A stretch of DNA of 64,000 nucleotides from Candidatus Poribacteria bacterium (GCA_022826805.1 JAJDUH010000028.1:1-64000), one strand, 5' to 3'. Shown: positions 8,952 to 18,892, counted from the stretch's first letter. Made by a program: numbers and translations. The notes: generated from the sequence alone by a model not told the origin.

Positions 8952-10070
8952 TCACGAGAGCACTCGTTCGGTTTTTTGATCGAAGAGATGCATCTCTGCC
9001 TCATTGAAATCCAACCAGATCGTATCCCCAATGCCGACGCGAAATGAGGGATGGGTTCTCACCCGTAGCAGGATCGGTTCTTGGGTCTCCAGGTGGGTGC
9101 CGAGGCGAATGTCAAGAATGTTTACTGCACCGAGCGGTTCAACGAGGTGGACCTCGGCGGCGATTTTTTCGGGATCGGATTGGTTCACGGCGGTGATGTG
9201 TTCAGGACGGATTCCGAAGACTAAGCCGTTCGCTTGCGCAGCGGCAGTAATAGCTGCCTGTCTTCTGGGTGACAACGGTAAGTAAACATCGGTGTGGCTG
9301 AGCTGCAGAACGGATTCACCATGGCGTGCCGTGAGCACTGCGTCAAGGAGATTCATTGTAGGCATCCCCATAAATCCAGCAACGAAGAGACTTTCTGGCC
9401 TGTTATAGACTTCGTATGGCGTTCCAATTTGCTGCAGGAGACCTTGATGAATGACGGCTATTCTGTCAGCCAAGGACATGGCTTCGACTTGGTCGTGCGT
9501 CACAAAAATGGTTGTCGCTCCGATTTCGTGTTGGAGCCGTTTAATCTCGGCACGGGTATCGACTCGGATCTTGGCATCTAAATTCGCCATCGGCTCATCA
9601 AGGAGGTAGACTTTGGGTTGGCGGACCATTGCGCGACCGAGGGCGACGCGTTGCATCTCTCCACCACTGAGCATACTTGGTTTCCGGTCCAGCATATTGG
9701 ATATTTGCAAAATCTCGGCAACCCGCTTGACTTGCGTGTCAATCTCTGATTTTGAGACTTTCACGGCTTTGAGCGGAAAAGCGATGTTATCGTAGACATT
9801 CAGGTGCGGGTAGAGTGCGTAGAATTGAAAGACGAAAGCTATATCCCGGTCTGCTGGGGAGAGATCGTTGACACGCTGATCATCAATGAGAATATCGCCT
9901 TCTTCGGGATGTTCCAAACCGGCGATGAGACGGAGTGTAGTGGTTTTGCCACAACCTGAGGGACCGAGAAAGACAACAAATTCCTTGTCCTGGATTTCTA
10001 AGTTAAAGTCTCTGACAGCGATAACATCGCCATAGCGTTTTACAACATTTTCAAGCTTTATATTTGCCAT
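8952..10070 (-). CDS. ABC transporter ATP-binding protein (MalK/UgpC type)
   Basis: Energizes uptake of sugars or glycerol-3-phosphate-like solutes with partner permeases. Walker A GPSGCGKTT (36-44), a Q-loop in FVFQFYALYPHL, signature LSGGEMQR (usual form LSGGQRQR), Walker B YLLDEP, and the H-loop VTHDQ are visible. The C-terminal 130 residues form the TOBE/regulatory domain of the MalK family (FGIRPEH). No permease or binding protein is next to it; such ATPases often serve several transporters. The HAD gene follows with a four-base overlap. Confidence 0.88.
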   Translation of the reverse strand: MANIKLENVVKRYGDVIAVRDFNLEIQDKEFVVFLGPSGCGKTTTLRLIAGLEHPEEGDILIDDQRVNDLSPADRDIAFVFQFYALYPHLNVYDNIAFPLKAVKVSKSEIDTQVKRVAEILQISNMLDRKPSMLSGGEMQRVALGRAMVRQPKVYLLDEPMANLDAKIRVDTRAEIKRLQHEIGATTIFVTHDQVEAMSLADRIAVIHQGLLQQIGTPYEVYNRPESLFVAGFMGMPTMNLLDAVLTARHGESVLQLSHTDVYLPLSPRRQAAITAAAQANGLVFGIRPEHITAVNQSDPEKIAAEVHLVEPLGAVNILDIRLGTHLETQEPILLRVRTHPSFRVGIGDTIWLDFNEAEMHLFDQKTERVLS

Positions 10071-10095
10071 AATTTACGGTTATGTGAGGCTTTAA

Positions 10096-10132
10096 TTGTC
10101 TGAATCGCAGATTACACAGATTCCGCAGATTT
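10096..10132. repeat. dispersed 'GTCTGAATCGCAGATTA' repeat
   Basis: Inverted relative of the repeat at 612-680, located upstream of the ABC ATPase gene. Another copy lies at 10843-10890. Intergenic, role unknown. Confidence 0.4.
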
Positions 10133-10175
10133 TAAGTTATTTTTTTATAGAACGCCAATTGCCGCTGCTACACGG

Positions 10176-10754
10176 CTAAAAACTTAAGGGACCATGCATT
10201 AGGAAGTGCATTACTGCCCCTGACACCAATGGGACTGTGAGGTTATCGTCGATTGGGAACGGCATCATCTCTACGATTGTGGCAACTAAGGCACCAATAA
10301 TCCCTATAATAGGGTGTAATTTCACTAAGGCAATTGCGGCACAAACGACGAAACAAGCAATGCTTCCCTCTAAACTCTTTGTACCCAAGAGTTTTGTTTT
10401 TCCCCACATTCTTCCTACCAACGCCGCTGCGAGATCCCCTAACACCATGAAAAAGATGCAAACAATAGCGAGCGTCTTAGAAAAAAAAAGAACAGATAAG
10501 AAAGCACTAATCATGTAATAGGTTGCACCTGTCATGGCACCCCTGCGTTCATGTCTCCGGAGCATCGGCGCGAAAATTTGGAAAAAGAATTTACCAAAAT
10601 CCGGGGAAAACCATTTCACTAATTCTACGGTAATCGCAATCCCAGTCAATACACCCATCACAATTAGCATCGTAGGCTTATCAAGAAAGAAATAGATAAC
10701 CGGTAGGATCAGTCCTGCTAAATGAATACTTTTCCGAAGGAGTTCGCCTAACAT
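10176..10754 (-). CDS. diacylglycerol/polyprenol kinase-like (CTP-dependent) membrane protein
   Basis: About six or seven hydrophobic helices in 192 residues. The N-terminal ELLRKSIHLAGL and the central GDLAAALVGRMWGKTKLLGTKSLEGS match the SEC59/dolichol-kinase and CTP-dependent diacylglycerol kinase family, which phosphorylates membrane lipids. Acts in the inner membrane. Bacterial members are often annotated as phosphatidate cytidylyltransferase-like; the exact lipid is unknown. Alone on the minus strand, with AT-rich sequence upstream. Confidence 0.75.
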   Translation of the reverse strand: MLGELLRKSIHLAGLILPVIYFFLDKPTMLIVMGVLTGIAITVELVKWFSPDFGKFFFQIFAPMLRRHERRGAMTGATYYMISAFLSVLFFSKTLAIVCIFFMVLGDLAAALVGRMWGKTKLLGTKSLEGSIACFVVCAAIALVKLHPIIGIIGALVATIVEMMPFPIDDNLTVPLVSGAVMHFLMHGPLSF

Positions 10755-11081
10755 GAATCGCCTTCCATACAGGGGTACAACGTTTGTTTAATTATTATAG
10801 GGCGTATAATGGAAAATATCAAGGGGAAACCTATAGTTGTGGGTTGTCTGAATCCCAGATTACGCCGATAGCACAGATTGTGCTGATTTTGGGTTTTCTG
10901 TTTTTTAAGGGAAAACAGTTTTTTATTTTTTGACAAAAAAATAACACATTTTTGTATCATTCAGAGATTATAATTTTTTTACCATTGGAATAGTGTTGAG
11001 AATAGACCGGACGCGCTGGGTAAGCAAATCAATAACTAAGAGAGGATTTCAATACGGGTTAACAAGGATAAGAAAGATAAA
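10755..11081. other. divergent intergenic region before the TonB receptor
   Basis: 327 bases between divergent genes. It holds a GTCTGAATC-type repeat (10843-10890) and a very AT-rich tract at 10905-10985, a likely promoter zone. No gene and no clear sigma-70 boxes were fixed. Confidence 0.4.
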
Positions 11082-13943
11082 ATGAGAAGACTCCTAAATA
11101 TGGGTTGCCAAACCCGACCCTTCGGGGAACGTTTCTGCATCGGCTTGTTGGTTTTGCTCCTTGGGACGGGCCTCGGACTTATGGAAACAAGTGCTGCTGA
11201 CGAACAAACACAAGAGGTCATCAAAATCACAGGTAGTGTTGTCGATAGTGAAACCGAGACACCCCTATCGGGTGTAGTCATTCGGGTTATTGATACGCAG
11301 ATTCAGGTGACGACAGATGAAACTGGGGCATTTTCACTGGACTTGCCGAGTGGTACCTATAGGATCCATGCAGGTGCACCGTTTTACAACACGTATGTGG
11401 TCCCCGATCTTCAAGTCAATGAGACAGAAGCACCCCAACCTTTACAAATACCACTCGTTCCACAAATAGTCAAACTGGATGCGGTCAAGTTGTCTGTGCA
11501 GTTAAGCCAATCGAGTGAGCGCGGTCTGCTTGAACAACGGATGCGCAGCTCTCGAATTGAGGATAGCATCAGTACTGAAGAAATTAGCCGACTGCCGGCA
11601 TCTTCTGCGGGAGAGGCGATTAAACGGGTAACAGGCGTTAGCATTGTTGGCGGTCGTTACGTATTCGTCCGTGGATTGGGCGAACGCTACAGTAACACGC
11701 TTCTCAACAATGTTGAGATTCCGAGTCCTGAACCGAACCGACGGGTTGTGCCGATGGACATTTTTCCGGCAAGCCTTCTTGCGAGTTTACAAACAGTCAA
11801 AACATTCTCTCCAGACCAGCCGGGCGGTTTCGCTGGTGGCTCTGTTCAAGTGTTTACTAAAGATTTTCCCGAAGAGTTGACAATGTCGCTATCGATGTCA
11901 AGCGGTTTCAACACACAAGCGACAGGAGAGGACGGGTTGACGTATCCGGGCGGTAATCTCGATTTTTTAGGATTCGATGACGGTTCGCGCGATCTACCTG
12001 GGATCGTCCAAAATCGGGCAGCAGATTTACCGATTCGTGAACGTGGGCGTTTTACCCCTTTAGGGTTCACCCAAGAACAGATTCAAGAGTTCGGGCAATC
12101 GTTTTCTAATGTCTGGTCGCCGGAACGTCAGGTGATTCCTGTCAACCAAAGCTACAAATTCAGTCTCGGCAATAGCAACACGCTTTTCGGTAAAGCGTTC
12201 GGCTACTTAGGCGTTGTCTCTTACGGTAATAGTCACAGTTATGGCACACAGGTCCGTAACGCCTTTCGTATTGGCTTAAACGAGACGCTTTCGCCTGTAA
12301 CCTCGTATAATGTTGAACGGAGCGGGAATGAAGTAGACTGGGGTAGCGTGGTGAACGCGAGTCTTCGTTTCTCTCCAGAACACCAGCTCAGCGTCCGAAC
12401 ACTTTTTACACATACGGCTGAAGACGAAACACGGACATGGGAAGGATTTAACGCCGACAGAAATACGGATATGCGCAGCTTCCGACTTCGCTACGTTGAA
12501 CGTCAACTCTTCTCCGGACAGTTCGCCGGAACACACGACTTCAATTTCGGTGAACCGAGTTTGGAAGGTCCAAGGCAGCCCGATGTTTCGATGGAGTGGC
12601 GGCTTACTTATTCTCGTGCTTCACGAGATGAACCCGATACACGCGAGAATATCTACGAAGATAGGGGGGACGGCACCTACACGTTCCGCGATGTGACGCA
12701 TAGCGGGAGCAGATTCTTCTTCGACCTTGAGGATGACGAATACAACGCCCGCGCCGACTGGAAAATTCCGATCGGTGCCGAAGGGCTCTTCAAATTTGGC
12801 GGACTACTACGAGATAGATCGCGGACGTTTGATGCCCGGCGATTTAGATTTTTGCCTTCAGACAAGGTAGATGCTACAGTGAATCTCTCCGCCCCACCTG
12901 AAATACTTTTCCAAACCCAAAATATTGCCCCCCGTGTTTTTGAATTGCGTGAATCCACGCGTGCGACGGATAACTACTTGGCAGATCACTCCATCTACTC
13001 AGGCTATCTTATGCTTGATATGCCGGTTAGCACGAAATGGCAGTTCATGACGGGCTTGAGATTGGAATCTTCTGGACAAAAGGTTACAACCTATGATCCG
13101 TTCTCTGTCGCGGCATCCCCAATCGTAGCTGATTTGGAGACACTCGATTTACTGCCGGGTGCGAACTTGACGTACCGTTTAACCGAGCGGATGAATTTAC
13201 GGCTTGCGGCATCTCGCACTATCACGCGACCGGATTTCCGGGAACTGGCACCGTTTGAATTTACAGATTTCGTTGGTGGCAGAACAATTCTGGGTAACCC
13301 GGAGTTGGAACGAACCCAGATCAATAATTTCGATTTCCGTTGGGAGGCTTTTCCACAAATAGGCGGTGTTGTAGCCGTGAGTGCGTTCTATAAACGCTTC
13401 CAAAAACCGATTGAGCAGATCGTCCAACCGCAGGCAGAGGTCCGAATCACCTACGAAAACGCTGAAGGTGCCAACAACTACGGTTTGGAATTAGAAACGC
13501 GTCAGAATTTGAGCGTGCTTACACCCGCCTTACGTAAGTTTTCAATTAACACAAATGCGGCATTGATTTCTTCACAAGTAATACTGCCCGATGTGGGTAT
13601 TCAGACCTCCTCTGAGCGTCCGCTACAGGGGCAGTGTCCATATATTGTTAACATGTCTATCGGTTACGAAGATACTGACTGGGGCATTTCAAGTGCGGTT
13701 GCCTACAATATTTTCGGACGTAGGCTCTCTGAGGTAGGTAACCACGGGGTGCCAGATGTATACGAGCAACCACGAGGTCAACTCGACGTGAGTTTTAGCC
13801 GGGTCGTTGCCGATTACTTCAAGATTAGTTTTTCTGCGAAAAACCTACTCGATCCCAATGTGCATTTCAAACAAGGCGAGGCGACTTACGTTCGGTATAA
13901 ACTGGGCAGAGCGTTTTCGTTCGGGGTAAGCTACAATTTGTAG
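11082..13943 (+). CDS. TonB-dependent outer-membrane receptor with N-terminal carboxypeptidase-regulatory-like domain
   Basis: Outer-membrane barrel that imports a ligand powered by TonB. A signal sequence (about 18-38, hydrophobic, ending TSAAD) is followed by a CarboxypepD_reg-like beta-sandwich (about 46-125, ITGSVVDSETETPLSGV). A plug domain follows (about 150-275, with SAGEAIKRVTGVSI and YVFVRGLGERYSN). The rest is a large barrel ending in an aromatic-rich strand, SFGVSYNL. 953 residues fits the SusC/TBDT-like class; no SusD partner is seen. Two lipoproteins and a tonB follow on the same strand, so this is probably a self-contained uptake locus. The ligand is unknown. Confidence 0.85.
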   Translation: MRRLLNMGCQTRPFGERFCIGLLVLLLGTGLGLMETSAADEQTQEVIKITGSVVDSETETPLSGVVIRVIDTQIQVTTDETGAFSLDLPSGTYRIHAGAPFYNTYVVPDLQVNETEAPQPLQIPLVPQIVKLDAVKLSVQLSQSSERGLLEQRMRSSRIEDSISTEEISRLPASSAGEAIKRVTGVSIVGGRYVFVRGLGERYSNTLLNNVEIPSPEPNRRVVPMDIFPASLLASLQTVKTFSPDQPGGFAGGSVQVFTKDFPEELTMSLSMSSGFNTQATGEDGLTYPGGNLDFLGFDDGSRDLPGIVQNRAADLPIRERGRFTPLGFTQEQIQEFGQSFSNVWSPERQVIPVNQSYKFSLGNSNTLFGKAFGYLGVVSYGNSHSYGTQVRNAFRIGLNETLSPVTSYNVERSGNEVDWGSVVNASLRFSPEHQLSVRTLFTHTAEDETRTWEGFNADRNTDMRSFRLRYVERQLFSGQFAGTHDFNFGEPSLEGPRQPDVSMEWRLTYSRASRDEPDTRENIYEDRGDGTYTFRDVTHSGSRFFFDLEDDEYNARADWKIPIGAEGLFKFGGLLRDRSRTFDARRFRFLPSDKVDATVNLSAPPEILFQTQNIAPRVFELRESTRATDNYLADHSIYSGYLMLDMPVSTKWQFMTGLRLESSGQKVTTYDPFSVAASPIVADLETLDLLPGANLTYRLTERMNLRLAASRTITRPDFRELAPFEFTDFVGGRTILGNPELERTQINNFDFRWEAFPQIGGVVAVSAFYKRFQKPIEQIVQPQAEVRITYENAEGANNYGLELETRQNLSVLTPALRKFSINTNAALISSQVILPDVGIQTSSERPLQGQCPYIVNMSIGYEDTDWGISSAVAYNIFGRRLSEVGNHGVPDVYEQPRGQLDVSFSRVVADYFKISFSAKNLLDPNVHFKQGEATYVRYKLGRAFSFGVSYNL

Positions 13944-14247
13944 TTTTTTAGTTATCAGTACGGATTACTGCGTAATCCTTTCAGTTGTCAGTTAAGAGTC
14001 GGGATCAGAGATCCCTCCTACGGGAAAAATTACTTCTGTGGGAGTGTTGAATGGTTTTGTGTGTCAAGTGCAAAAAACGCATAACATTGTCATTTTTTCG
14101 CAACAATTTATCAGTATCTTTAATTTGAGATAAATTACAACATCGATTCACTTTTAAATCACTATGTATAAGTGGGTCGCAATCATTGATGCCGACTGGT
14201 TGAACCAGTTGAGCATATAAAAAACAGATAAGGAGCTTAGTTAACTG
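13944..14247. other. intergenic region between receptor and lipoprotein genes
   Basis: 304 bases with the heptamer tract and two hairpins at its start and an AT-rich segment (14090-14170) after them, which may carry a separate promoter for the downstream genes. The segment just before the next gene has ATAAGGAGCTTAG, a ribosome-binding site for the ATG at 14248. Confidence 0.4.
13962..13978 (+). terminator. hairpin after the TonB-receptor gene
   Basis: Perfect GGATTAC-TGC-GTAATCC stem-loop 18 bases after the stop, followed by CTTTC with only a short T-rich tail. It is flanked by heptamer-repeat units (AGTTATC, AGTTGTC, AGTTAAG), and a second hairpin (GGGATC-AGA-GATCCC) follows at about 13995. 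It could be an attenuator or weak terminator, or simply one of the repeat family. Confidence 0.35.
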
Positions 14248-15621
14248 ATGTTAAATATTGGGTCACCCCTTGCATCTAAAGGGATGAAGGGTCTATACAA
14301 AAATTGGCTGTTCCAGTTAATAGCCGTCTTCGCAGTTGGATTGGCGTTGGGTTTTGTCGGTTGTGGTAGTGACGAAGATGACGCCGAATCAACTGAAAAC
14401 ACAGCATTGGTGCCTGAAGAAACCATTATTGAGGTTGACGGACGCCAAGTGGTCGTGCTTGAAGGTAGACTGAATGCGGATAAGACGCTCACATCGGCTT
14501 ACGATTACCTTCTCCGCGGTGCGGTGTTTGTCGAAGGCGGCGCGACGTTGACCATTGAGCCTGGTGTTAAAATTTTCGGTGAGCAAGCCAGTAATGGTAC
14601 ACTGATTATTGCCCAAGGTTCAAAAATTATGGCAAACGGCACCGTCAGTGCGCCGATCGTTATGTCCAGTGATGCCTTTGAAGGCAGCCGTGCACGTGGA
14701 CAGTGGGGCGGTCTGATTATCAATGGAAACGCACCCACGAACCAAGGTGTAACCTTTGGCGAAGGCGATACCGGCGCGTTTGGCGGCAACAATCCTGCTG
14801 ACAGCAGCGGTGTGCTTCGCTATGTTCGTGTTGAATACGCAGGCATTGAATTTAGCCCTGATAATGAACTGAACGGCATTGCGTTCCAAGGTGTTGGATC
14901 CGGCACTATCGTTGAGAACGTCCAAGTCCACATGAACCAAGACGACGGCGTTGAGATGTTTGGCGGCACTGTCAACCTCAAGTATGTCATGGTTACCGGT
15001 GCACGCGACGATTCCTTCGACTGGACAGATGGCTGGCAGGGCAAGGCGCAATTCCTCGTTGTACAACACTATGGGGATGACGCCGATAACGGCTTTGAAG
15101 TGGATAACAGCAGTAAAGACAACGAAGCGACCCCGCGTTCCGCTGCGACTATCTATAACGTGACCCTCGTTGGCGATCCATCGGGTCCTGAAAGCGACAA
15201 CGGTATGCTAATTCGTGAAGGTGCTGCTGGCACATTCGCAAATTTCATTGTTACCGGATTTAATAAAGTCGGGCTCGATATCAACAACGAAGCGACCCAT
15301 GCCCAAGCAGATAGCGGTAAACTGGTTGTAAAAAACAGTATTTTCTTTGAAAATGGAAAAGGTAATTTCGGTGATGAGAAAGATGACGACGGCTTTGATG
15401 AAGCCGGTTTTGCAGCTGCTAATGGTAACAAAGAAACAGATCCAGGCTTGAAGGATCCGTTCAACAAGAGCGCGCCTGATTTCACACCTGGTGCAGGCGC
15501 GGCAGCGGTATCCCCTGCGGCTCCACCTGCTGACGGTTTCTTTGAAAACGTCAACTTTATCGGGGGTGTAAGCCCGTCCAATAACTGGACAACCGGATGG
15601 ACGACGAGTGATCAGAATTAA
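14248..15621 (+). CDS. right-handed beta-helix-like surface lipoprotein
   Basis: A hydrophobic N-terminus ending GFVGCGSDEDD suggests a lipoprotein signal (Cys near 39), though Phe at -3 is not a perfect lipobox. The rest is rich in short strands with repeated turns (GGATLTIEPGVKI, GTLIIAQGSKIMANG, APIVMSS), as in the conserved bacterial lipoproteins found after TonB receptors in Bacteroidetes and relatives; many end in WTTGWT-like tails as here. It probably binds or presents the receptor's ligand at the cell surface. That role is inferred from the neighbour; no enzymatic motif is seen. Confidence 0.7.
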   Translation: MLNIGSPLASKGMKGLYKNWLFQLIAVFAVGLALGFVGCGSDEDDAESTENTALVPEETIIEVDGRQVVVLEGRLNADKTLTSAYDYLLRGAVFVEGGATLTIEPGVKIFGEQASNGTLIIAQGSKIMANGTVSAPIVMSSDAFEGSRARGQWGGLIINGNAPTNQGVTFGEGDTGAFGGNNPADSSGVLRYVRVEYAGIEFSPDNELNGIAFQGVGSGTIVENVQVHMNQDDGVEMFGGTVNLKYVMVTGARDDSFDWTDGWQGKAQFLVVQHYGDDADNGFEVDNSSKDNEATPRSAATIYNVTLVGDPSGPESDNGMLIREGAAGTFANFIVTGFNKVGLDINNEATHAQADSGKLVVKNSIFFENGKGNFGDEKDDDGFDEAGFAAANGNKETDPGLKDPFNKSAPDFTPGAGAAAVSPAAPPADGFFENVNFIGGVSPSNNWTTGWTTSDQN

Positions 15622-16126
15622 GGAACACTTTGTTTACATATCTCACATTCTACTCACTGGGCTGCTCATGTATAGCAGTTTGGTGGGTTGTGAGAAATCG
15701 GTATGGAAAAATAGTCTCGACTCGCCAGACCAACTCGGTCTGGCAGTCGTTGACGCATTAAATCAGGAAGATATTGAGGCATTAGACCAGTTACGGGTGC
15801 AACGCAAAGCGTATCTTGATTGGATCTGGCCAGCATTTCCAGCGAGCCGTCCACCTAATAATTTTCCAGGTGATTTTGCTTGGTCAAACTTGAATCGGAA
15901 ATGTAACACCGGTATGAAGAAATGGGTTGCTCGATACGGCGGGAAGGAACTGACATTTGTGGATATCCGCTTCGATCAACGGCGTGAGACTTATGACGGA
16001 TTCCAACTTCTGCGTGGAACCGTTTTGACCTTGCGGAACGCTGCTGGAGAAACAGGGGAATTGAAAATCCTCGGCTCGGTAGTTGTTAAGGACGACAGAT
16101 ATAAGCTGCTTAGTTATAACGATTGA
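15608..16126 (+). CDS. small lipoprotein of unknown function
   Basis: The signal peptide ends in SSLVGC (Cys near 28), a good lipobox. Beyond it are about 145 residues: an alpha-helical segment with acidic residues (LGLAVVDALNQEDIEAL) and then beta strands ending KDDRYKLLSYND, as in small periplasmic proteins. It overlaps the preceding gene by 14 bases, so it is translated in the same operon. No family recognised; probably an accessory of the TonB-dependent uptake system. Confidence 0.65.
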   Translation: MIRIKEHFVYISHILLTGLLMYSSLVGCEKSVWKNSLDSPDQLGLAVVDALNQEDIEALDQLRVQRKAYLDWIWPAFPASRPPNNFPGDFAWSNLNRKCNTGMKKWVARYGGKELTFVDIRFDQRRETYDGFQLLRGTVLTLRNAAGETGELKILGSVVVKDDRYKLLSYND

Positions 16127-16246
16127 CTCAGATGTCGAAATCTCATATAATGTCGCTTAGGTAAACTCGCAAAAAACATCTGTGATGGCTGGTATTCTAT
16201 AAACATTTTTGCTCTTATATGGGCTTGAGGAGGATTAAATTTTTTT

Positions 16247-17164
16247 ATGCGTAACGCTAAACAGGCGCGGTCGGCACCGGTTTCGTCAGCTTCAACGACA
16301 ATGGCAGATCTCCAACGGCAGAATCGAGAAACCGCTCAAAGACGGAAAAAATTAGCGATGCGGATCGCAGGTGGTTTCGCAATCGGACTGCATGCCATCG
16401 GGATTATGGTCGGTGCTATCTATTTTATTAAGAAAACAGTGTTGGATCCGAACAAGGACAAAGTAGAAAGCGTTGTCCTGGAAGCGACGAAACCACAGCC
16501 GAAACGCCGCACACCACCCCGTACGACCCGAAAGCCCACAAAACCGAAGTTTTCTAAGATCCGTGCCCCTCAGGGACAAACCGTCACGACAAGTGCCAAA
16601 ATCCCCGTAGGCAATGCACGTTTTACACTACCAGCGAGCGATGCTCCTACACGTCCTGTGATGGCACCGAGTTCCGCCGGGCTTGGCAAAAATCTTTTTA
16701 GGGGATCCCAACAGGCGAACATTGTTACAACGATGCCGAAATTTGAGGTGCCGAAGTTTGAAAACACCAGCTTAGTTTCAAGACTGGACATGGGGACCAA
16801 TCTTGCGCAAACTGAATTCAATGATACAGAAAATCTCGAACTCAACTCAGTTAACTTGGGAGATGCGAAACAGTCGTTTAACGAGTTCCTAAAAGCCGTT
16901 CGGGATCGGATTAAACAGGTGCAACGTTTTCCACCGCGCGTTCGAAATCTGGAAGATGGTAGTACAGCTACGGTCCGGTTCACGCTTTTCAACGATGGAA
17001 CCGTTCGGAATCCGGAAGTCTTTATCTCTTCTGGCTCACAGGCACTCGACAATGCTGCGCTCGCAGCTGTCCGAAATGCCGTGCCTTATCCGCCTTTCCC
17101 CGAGGGACAAGAGGGTCTGAGTTTAAGGCTTGAGATTCCCATTATTTTCGAGTTGGCAAATTAA
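16247..17164 (+). CDS. TonB-like energy transducer
   Basis: One N-terminal membrane helix (about 39-61) is followed by a proline/lysine/arginine-rich periplasmic linker (KRRTPPRTTRKPTKPK) and a C-terminal TonB domain (about 215-305). The C-terminal domain carries ATVRFTLFNDGTVRNPEV and the LDNAALAAVRNAVPYPPFP motif of the TonB-C fold. It carries proton-motive energy from ExbBD to the outer-membrane receptor. No exbB/exbD are here. Its place after the receptor suggests a dedicated partner. The ribosome-binding site GGAGG lies some 16 bases upstream, rather far. Confidence 0.83.
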   Translation: MRNAKQARSAPVSSASTTMADLQRQNRETAQRRKKLAMRIAGGFAIGLHAIGIMVGAIYFIKKTVLDPNKDKVESVVLEATKPQPKRRTPPRTTRKPTKPKFSKIRAPQGQTVTTSAKIPVGNARFTLPASDAPTRPVMAPSSAGLGKNLFRGSQQANIVTTMPKFEVPKFENTSLVSRLDMGTNLAQTEFNDTENLELNSVNLGDAKQSFNEFLKAVRDRIKQVQRFPPRVRNLEDGSTATVRFTLFNDGTVRNPEVFISSGSQALDNAALAAVRNAVPYPPFPEGQEGLSLRLEIPIIFELAN

Positions 17165-17193
17165 TAAACCCCTTTATTTTACCTTTCGCTAAC

Positions 17194-18501
17194 TTAGAAT
17201 GCAAGTTTGTCGGCTTTTGCTTTTTCTTCGTTCACAAATGCTAAAAGAATCAAACCAGTGATAAAGAAGACCATCAATGAAATAATTGCGAGGCGTGCGC
17301 TGCCAGTTATCTGTTTGATTAAGCCAAAGGTTACTGGACCCCAGATTGATGAAAATTTACTAAAAACGGAATAGAATCCGTAAAATTCGGCACTTGCGTT
17401 TTCTGGAATCATTACGCCATACAAGGAACGACTCAAGGCTTGTGTCCCTCCAAGTACAATACCGACAATCATGCCTAAAACGAAAAACTCGGTTGCGGTA
17501 TGGATGAAATAGCCGTAGGTGACGACAGCGCTCCATAAGACCAAAGCACACATCACCGAGCGTTTTGCCCCTATACGGCCTGCCAACCGACTGAATATGA
17601 ATGCACCACCTATTGCCACGACTTGCACCAACAGGAGCGTCACCATCAGTGATGTGGTTGTCAGTTTTAATTCTTCCGTGCCGTAGATTGTCGCCATGCT
17701 CGTAACGGTGTGGATCCCGTCGTTATAAATCACATAGGCGATGAGGAAGAGCATGAGGTGTTTAAAACGTCCTACCTTTTTCGCTGTTGAAATAGTCCGA
17801 TTGATGCCTAACGCCAGATATGCTAAAACTTCAGGCCGATTGCGATAGGCTTCTGGGAGTTCGTACGGCGTTTTCTCTTCTTTTAGATATTTCAGCGTCA
17901 GTAAGGTCCAACCCGCCCACCAAAAACCTGTCATCGCCATCCCGACGCGCGCCGCCATTGCTTGGGCCTCTGGTGTCTTTTGCGTGGCGACGAGCGCAAG
18001 GGCAATGGCAAATTGGAGTGAGCCACCGACATACCCGAAAGCATACCCTCTGGCAGAGACGGAATCCATTTTGTCTTCAGAGGCGATCTGAGGCAAGAAC
18101 GCATCGTAGAAAACATTACCGCCAACAAAGCAGATTTGAGAACCGAGAAATAGAACAACTGTTAGTCCTACATCGCCAGACTTGCAAAAATAGAGTATCG
18201 TTGCGAAGAGACTGCCCATATACGCAAAGCCCATGAGGAATCTTTTCTTGGCTGCAGAGAAATCGGCGATGGCACCGAGTACAGGTGCAAAGAGGAAGAC
18301 ACAGAACGCCGCAGTTCCCAACATATATCCCCACAACGTTGTAGCCGTCATATTCATACCGAGGATATCAATACCGGCTTCGCCTACAACGGCTCTCGCA
18401 AAGTAATTCGGCAATATAGCGGCGATCACAGTGGTGATATAAGCAGAATTCGCCCAGTCGTACATGCACCAACCGAAGATTGTCTTTTTATCATTTTTCA
18501 T
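17194..18501 (-). CDS. UMF1/Atg22-family MFS transporter
   Basis: Multi-pass inner-membrane protein with about 12 helices. The N-terminal FGWCMYDWANSAY is the signature of the UMF1 family of bacterial MFS permeases (related to the vacuolar Atg22 amino-acid effluxer). ADFSAAKKRFL corresponds to the MFS loop-2 motif. Length of 435 residues is normal. Substrate unknown. Its start has AAGGAGATGATAACATAT on the reverse strand in the upstream leader. It converges on the TonB gene with 29 bases between the stops. Confidence 0.82.
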   Translation of the reverse strand: MKNDKKTIFGWCMYDWANSAYITTVIAAILPNYFARAVVGEAGIDILGMNMTATTLWGYMLGTAAFCVFLFAPVLGAIADFSAAKKRFLMGFAYMGSLFATILYFCKSGDVGLTVVLFLGSQICFVGGNVFYDAFLPQIASEDKMDSVSARGYAFGYVGGSLQFAIALALVATQKTPEAQAMAARVGMAMTGFWWAGWTLLTLKYLKEEKTPYELPEAYRNRPEVLAYLALGINRTISTAKKVGRFKHLMLFLIAYVIYNDGIHTVTSMATIYGTEELKLTTTSLMVTLLLVQVVAIGGAFIFSRLAGRIGAKRSVMCALVLWSAVVTYGYFIHTATEFFVLGMIVGIVLGGTQALSRSLYGVMIPENASAEFYGFYSVFSKFSSIWGPVTFGLIKQITGSARLAIISLMVFFITGLILLAFVNEEKAKADKLAF

Positions 18502-18700
18502 AAGGAGATGATAACATATATAAGAGAAAAGTCAAGAGAGTCGCGAGTAAAACTCGCTCCTACACCAAGGATGGAGACGCGGAAGGACAGAGGATAGGTA
18601 AAATAGCGTGTAGTATTAAAATGAGTTGACAAATAAGAAAAAAAGATTAAAATTGGTTTTGAGTAATTAACAGATTTTCACGCTCGTAGCAGTAACTCTT

Positions 18701-18892
18701 ATGGAAATATGGGAGGCTGTCTGGGAGGTTATCATGTTAGTCAAAAGGATTCTCGAAAAACGTGAGGAGAAAAAACTTCAGAGAGCCCGCTTAGAAGGGG
18801 CGAAGCAAAAGCATGCAGAATGGATAGAATGGGCTAAAAATGGAAGAGATAAACCTCAGCCAAAACCCCCTAAAAACCCTGAAGATAATTAG
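18701..18892 (+). CDS. small charged hypothetical protein
   Basis: 63 residues. A hydrophobic start (MEIWEAVWEVIMLVKRI) is followed by a basic, helical stretch (EKREEKKLQRARLEGAKQK) and a proline-rich tail (KPQPKPPKNPEDN). Membrane-anchored coiled-coil-like peptide by appearance. An internal ATG at 18734 would shorten it. No family recognised; it might be a chance frame, but the composition is like a real small protein. Confidence 0.45.
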   Translation: MEIWEAVWEVIMLVKRILEKREEKKLQRARLEGAKQKHAEWIEWAKNGRDKPQPKPPKNPEDN

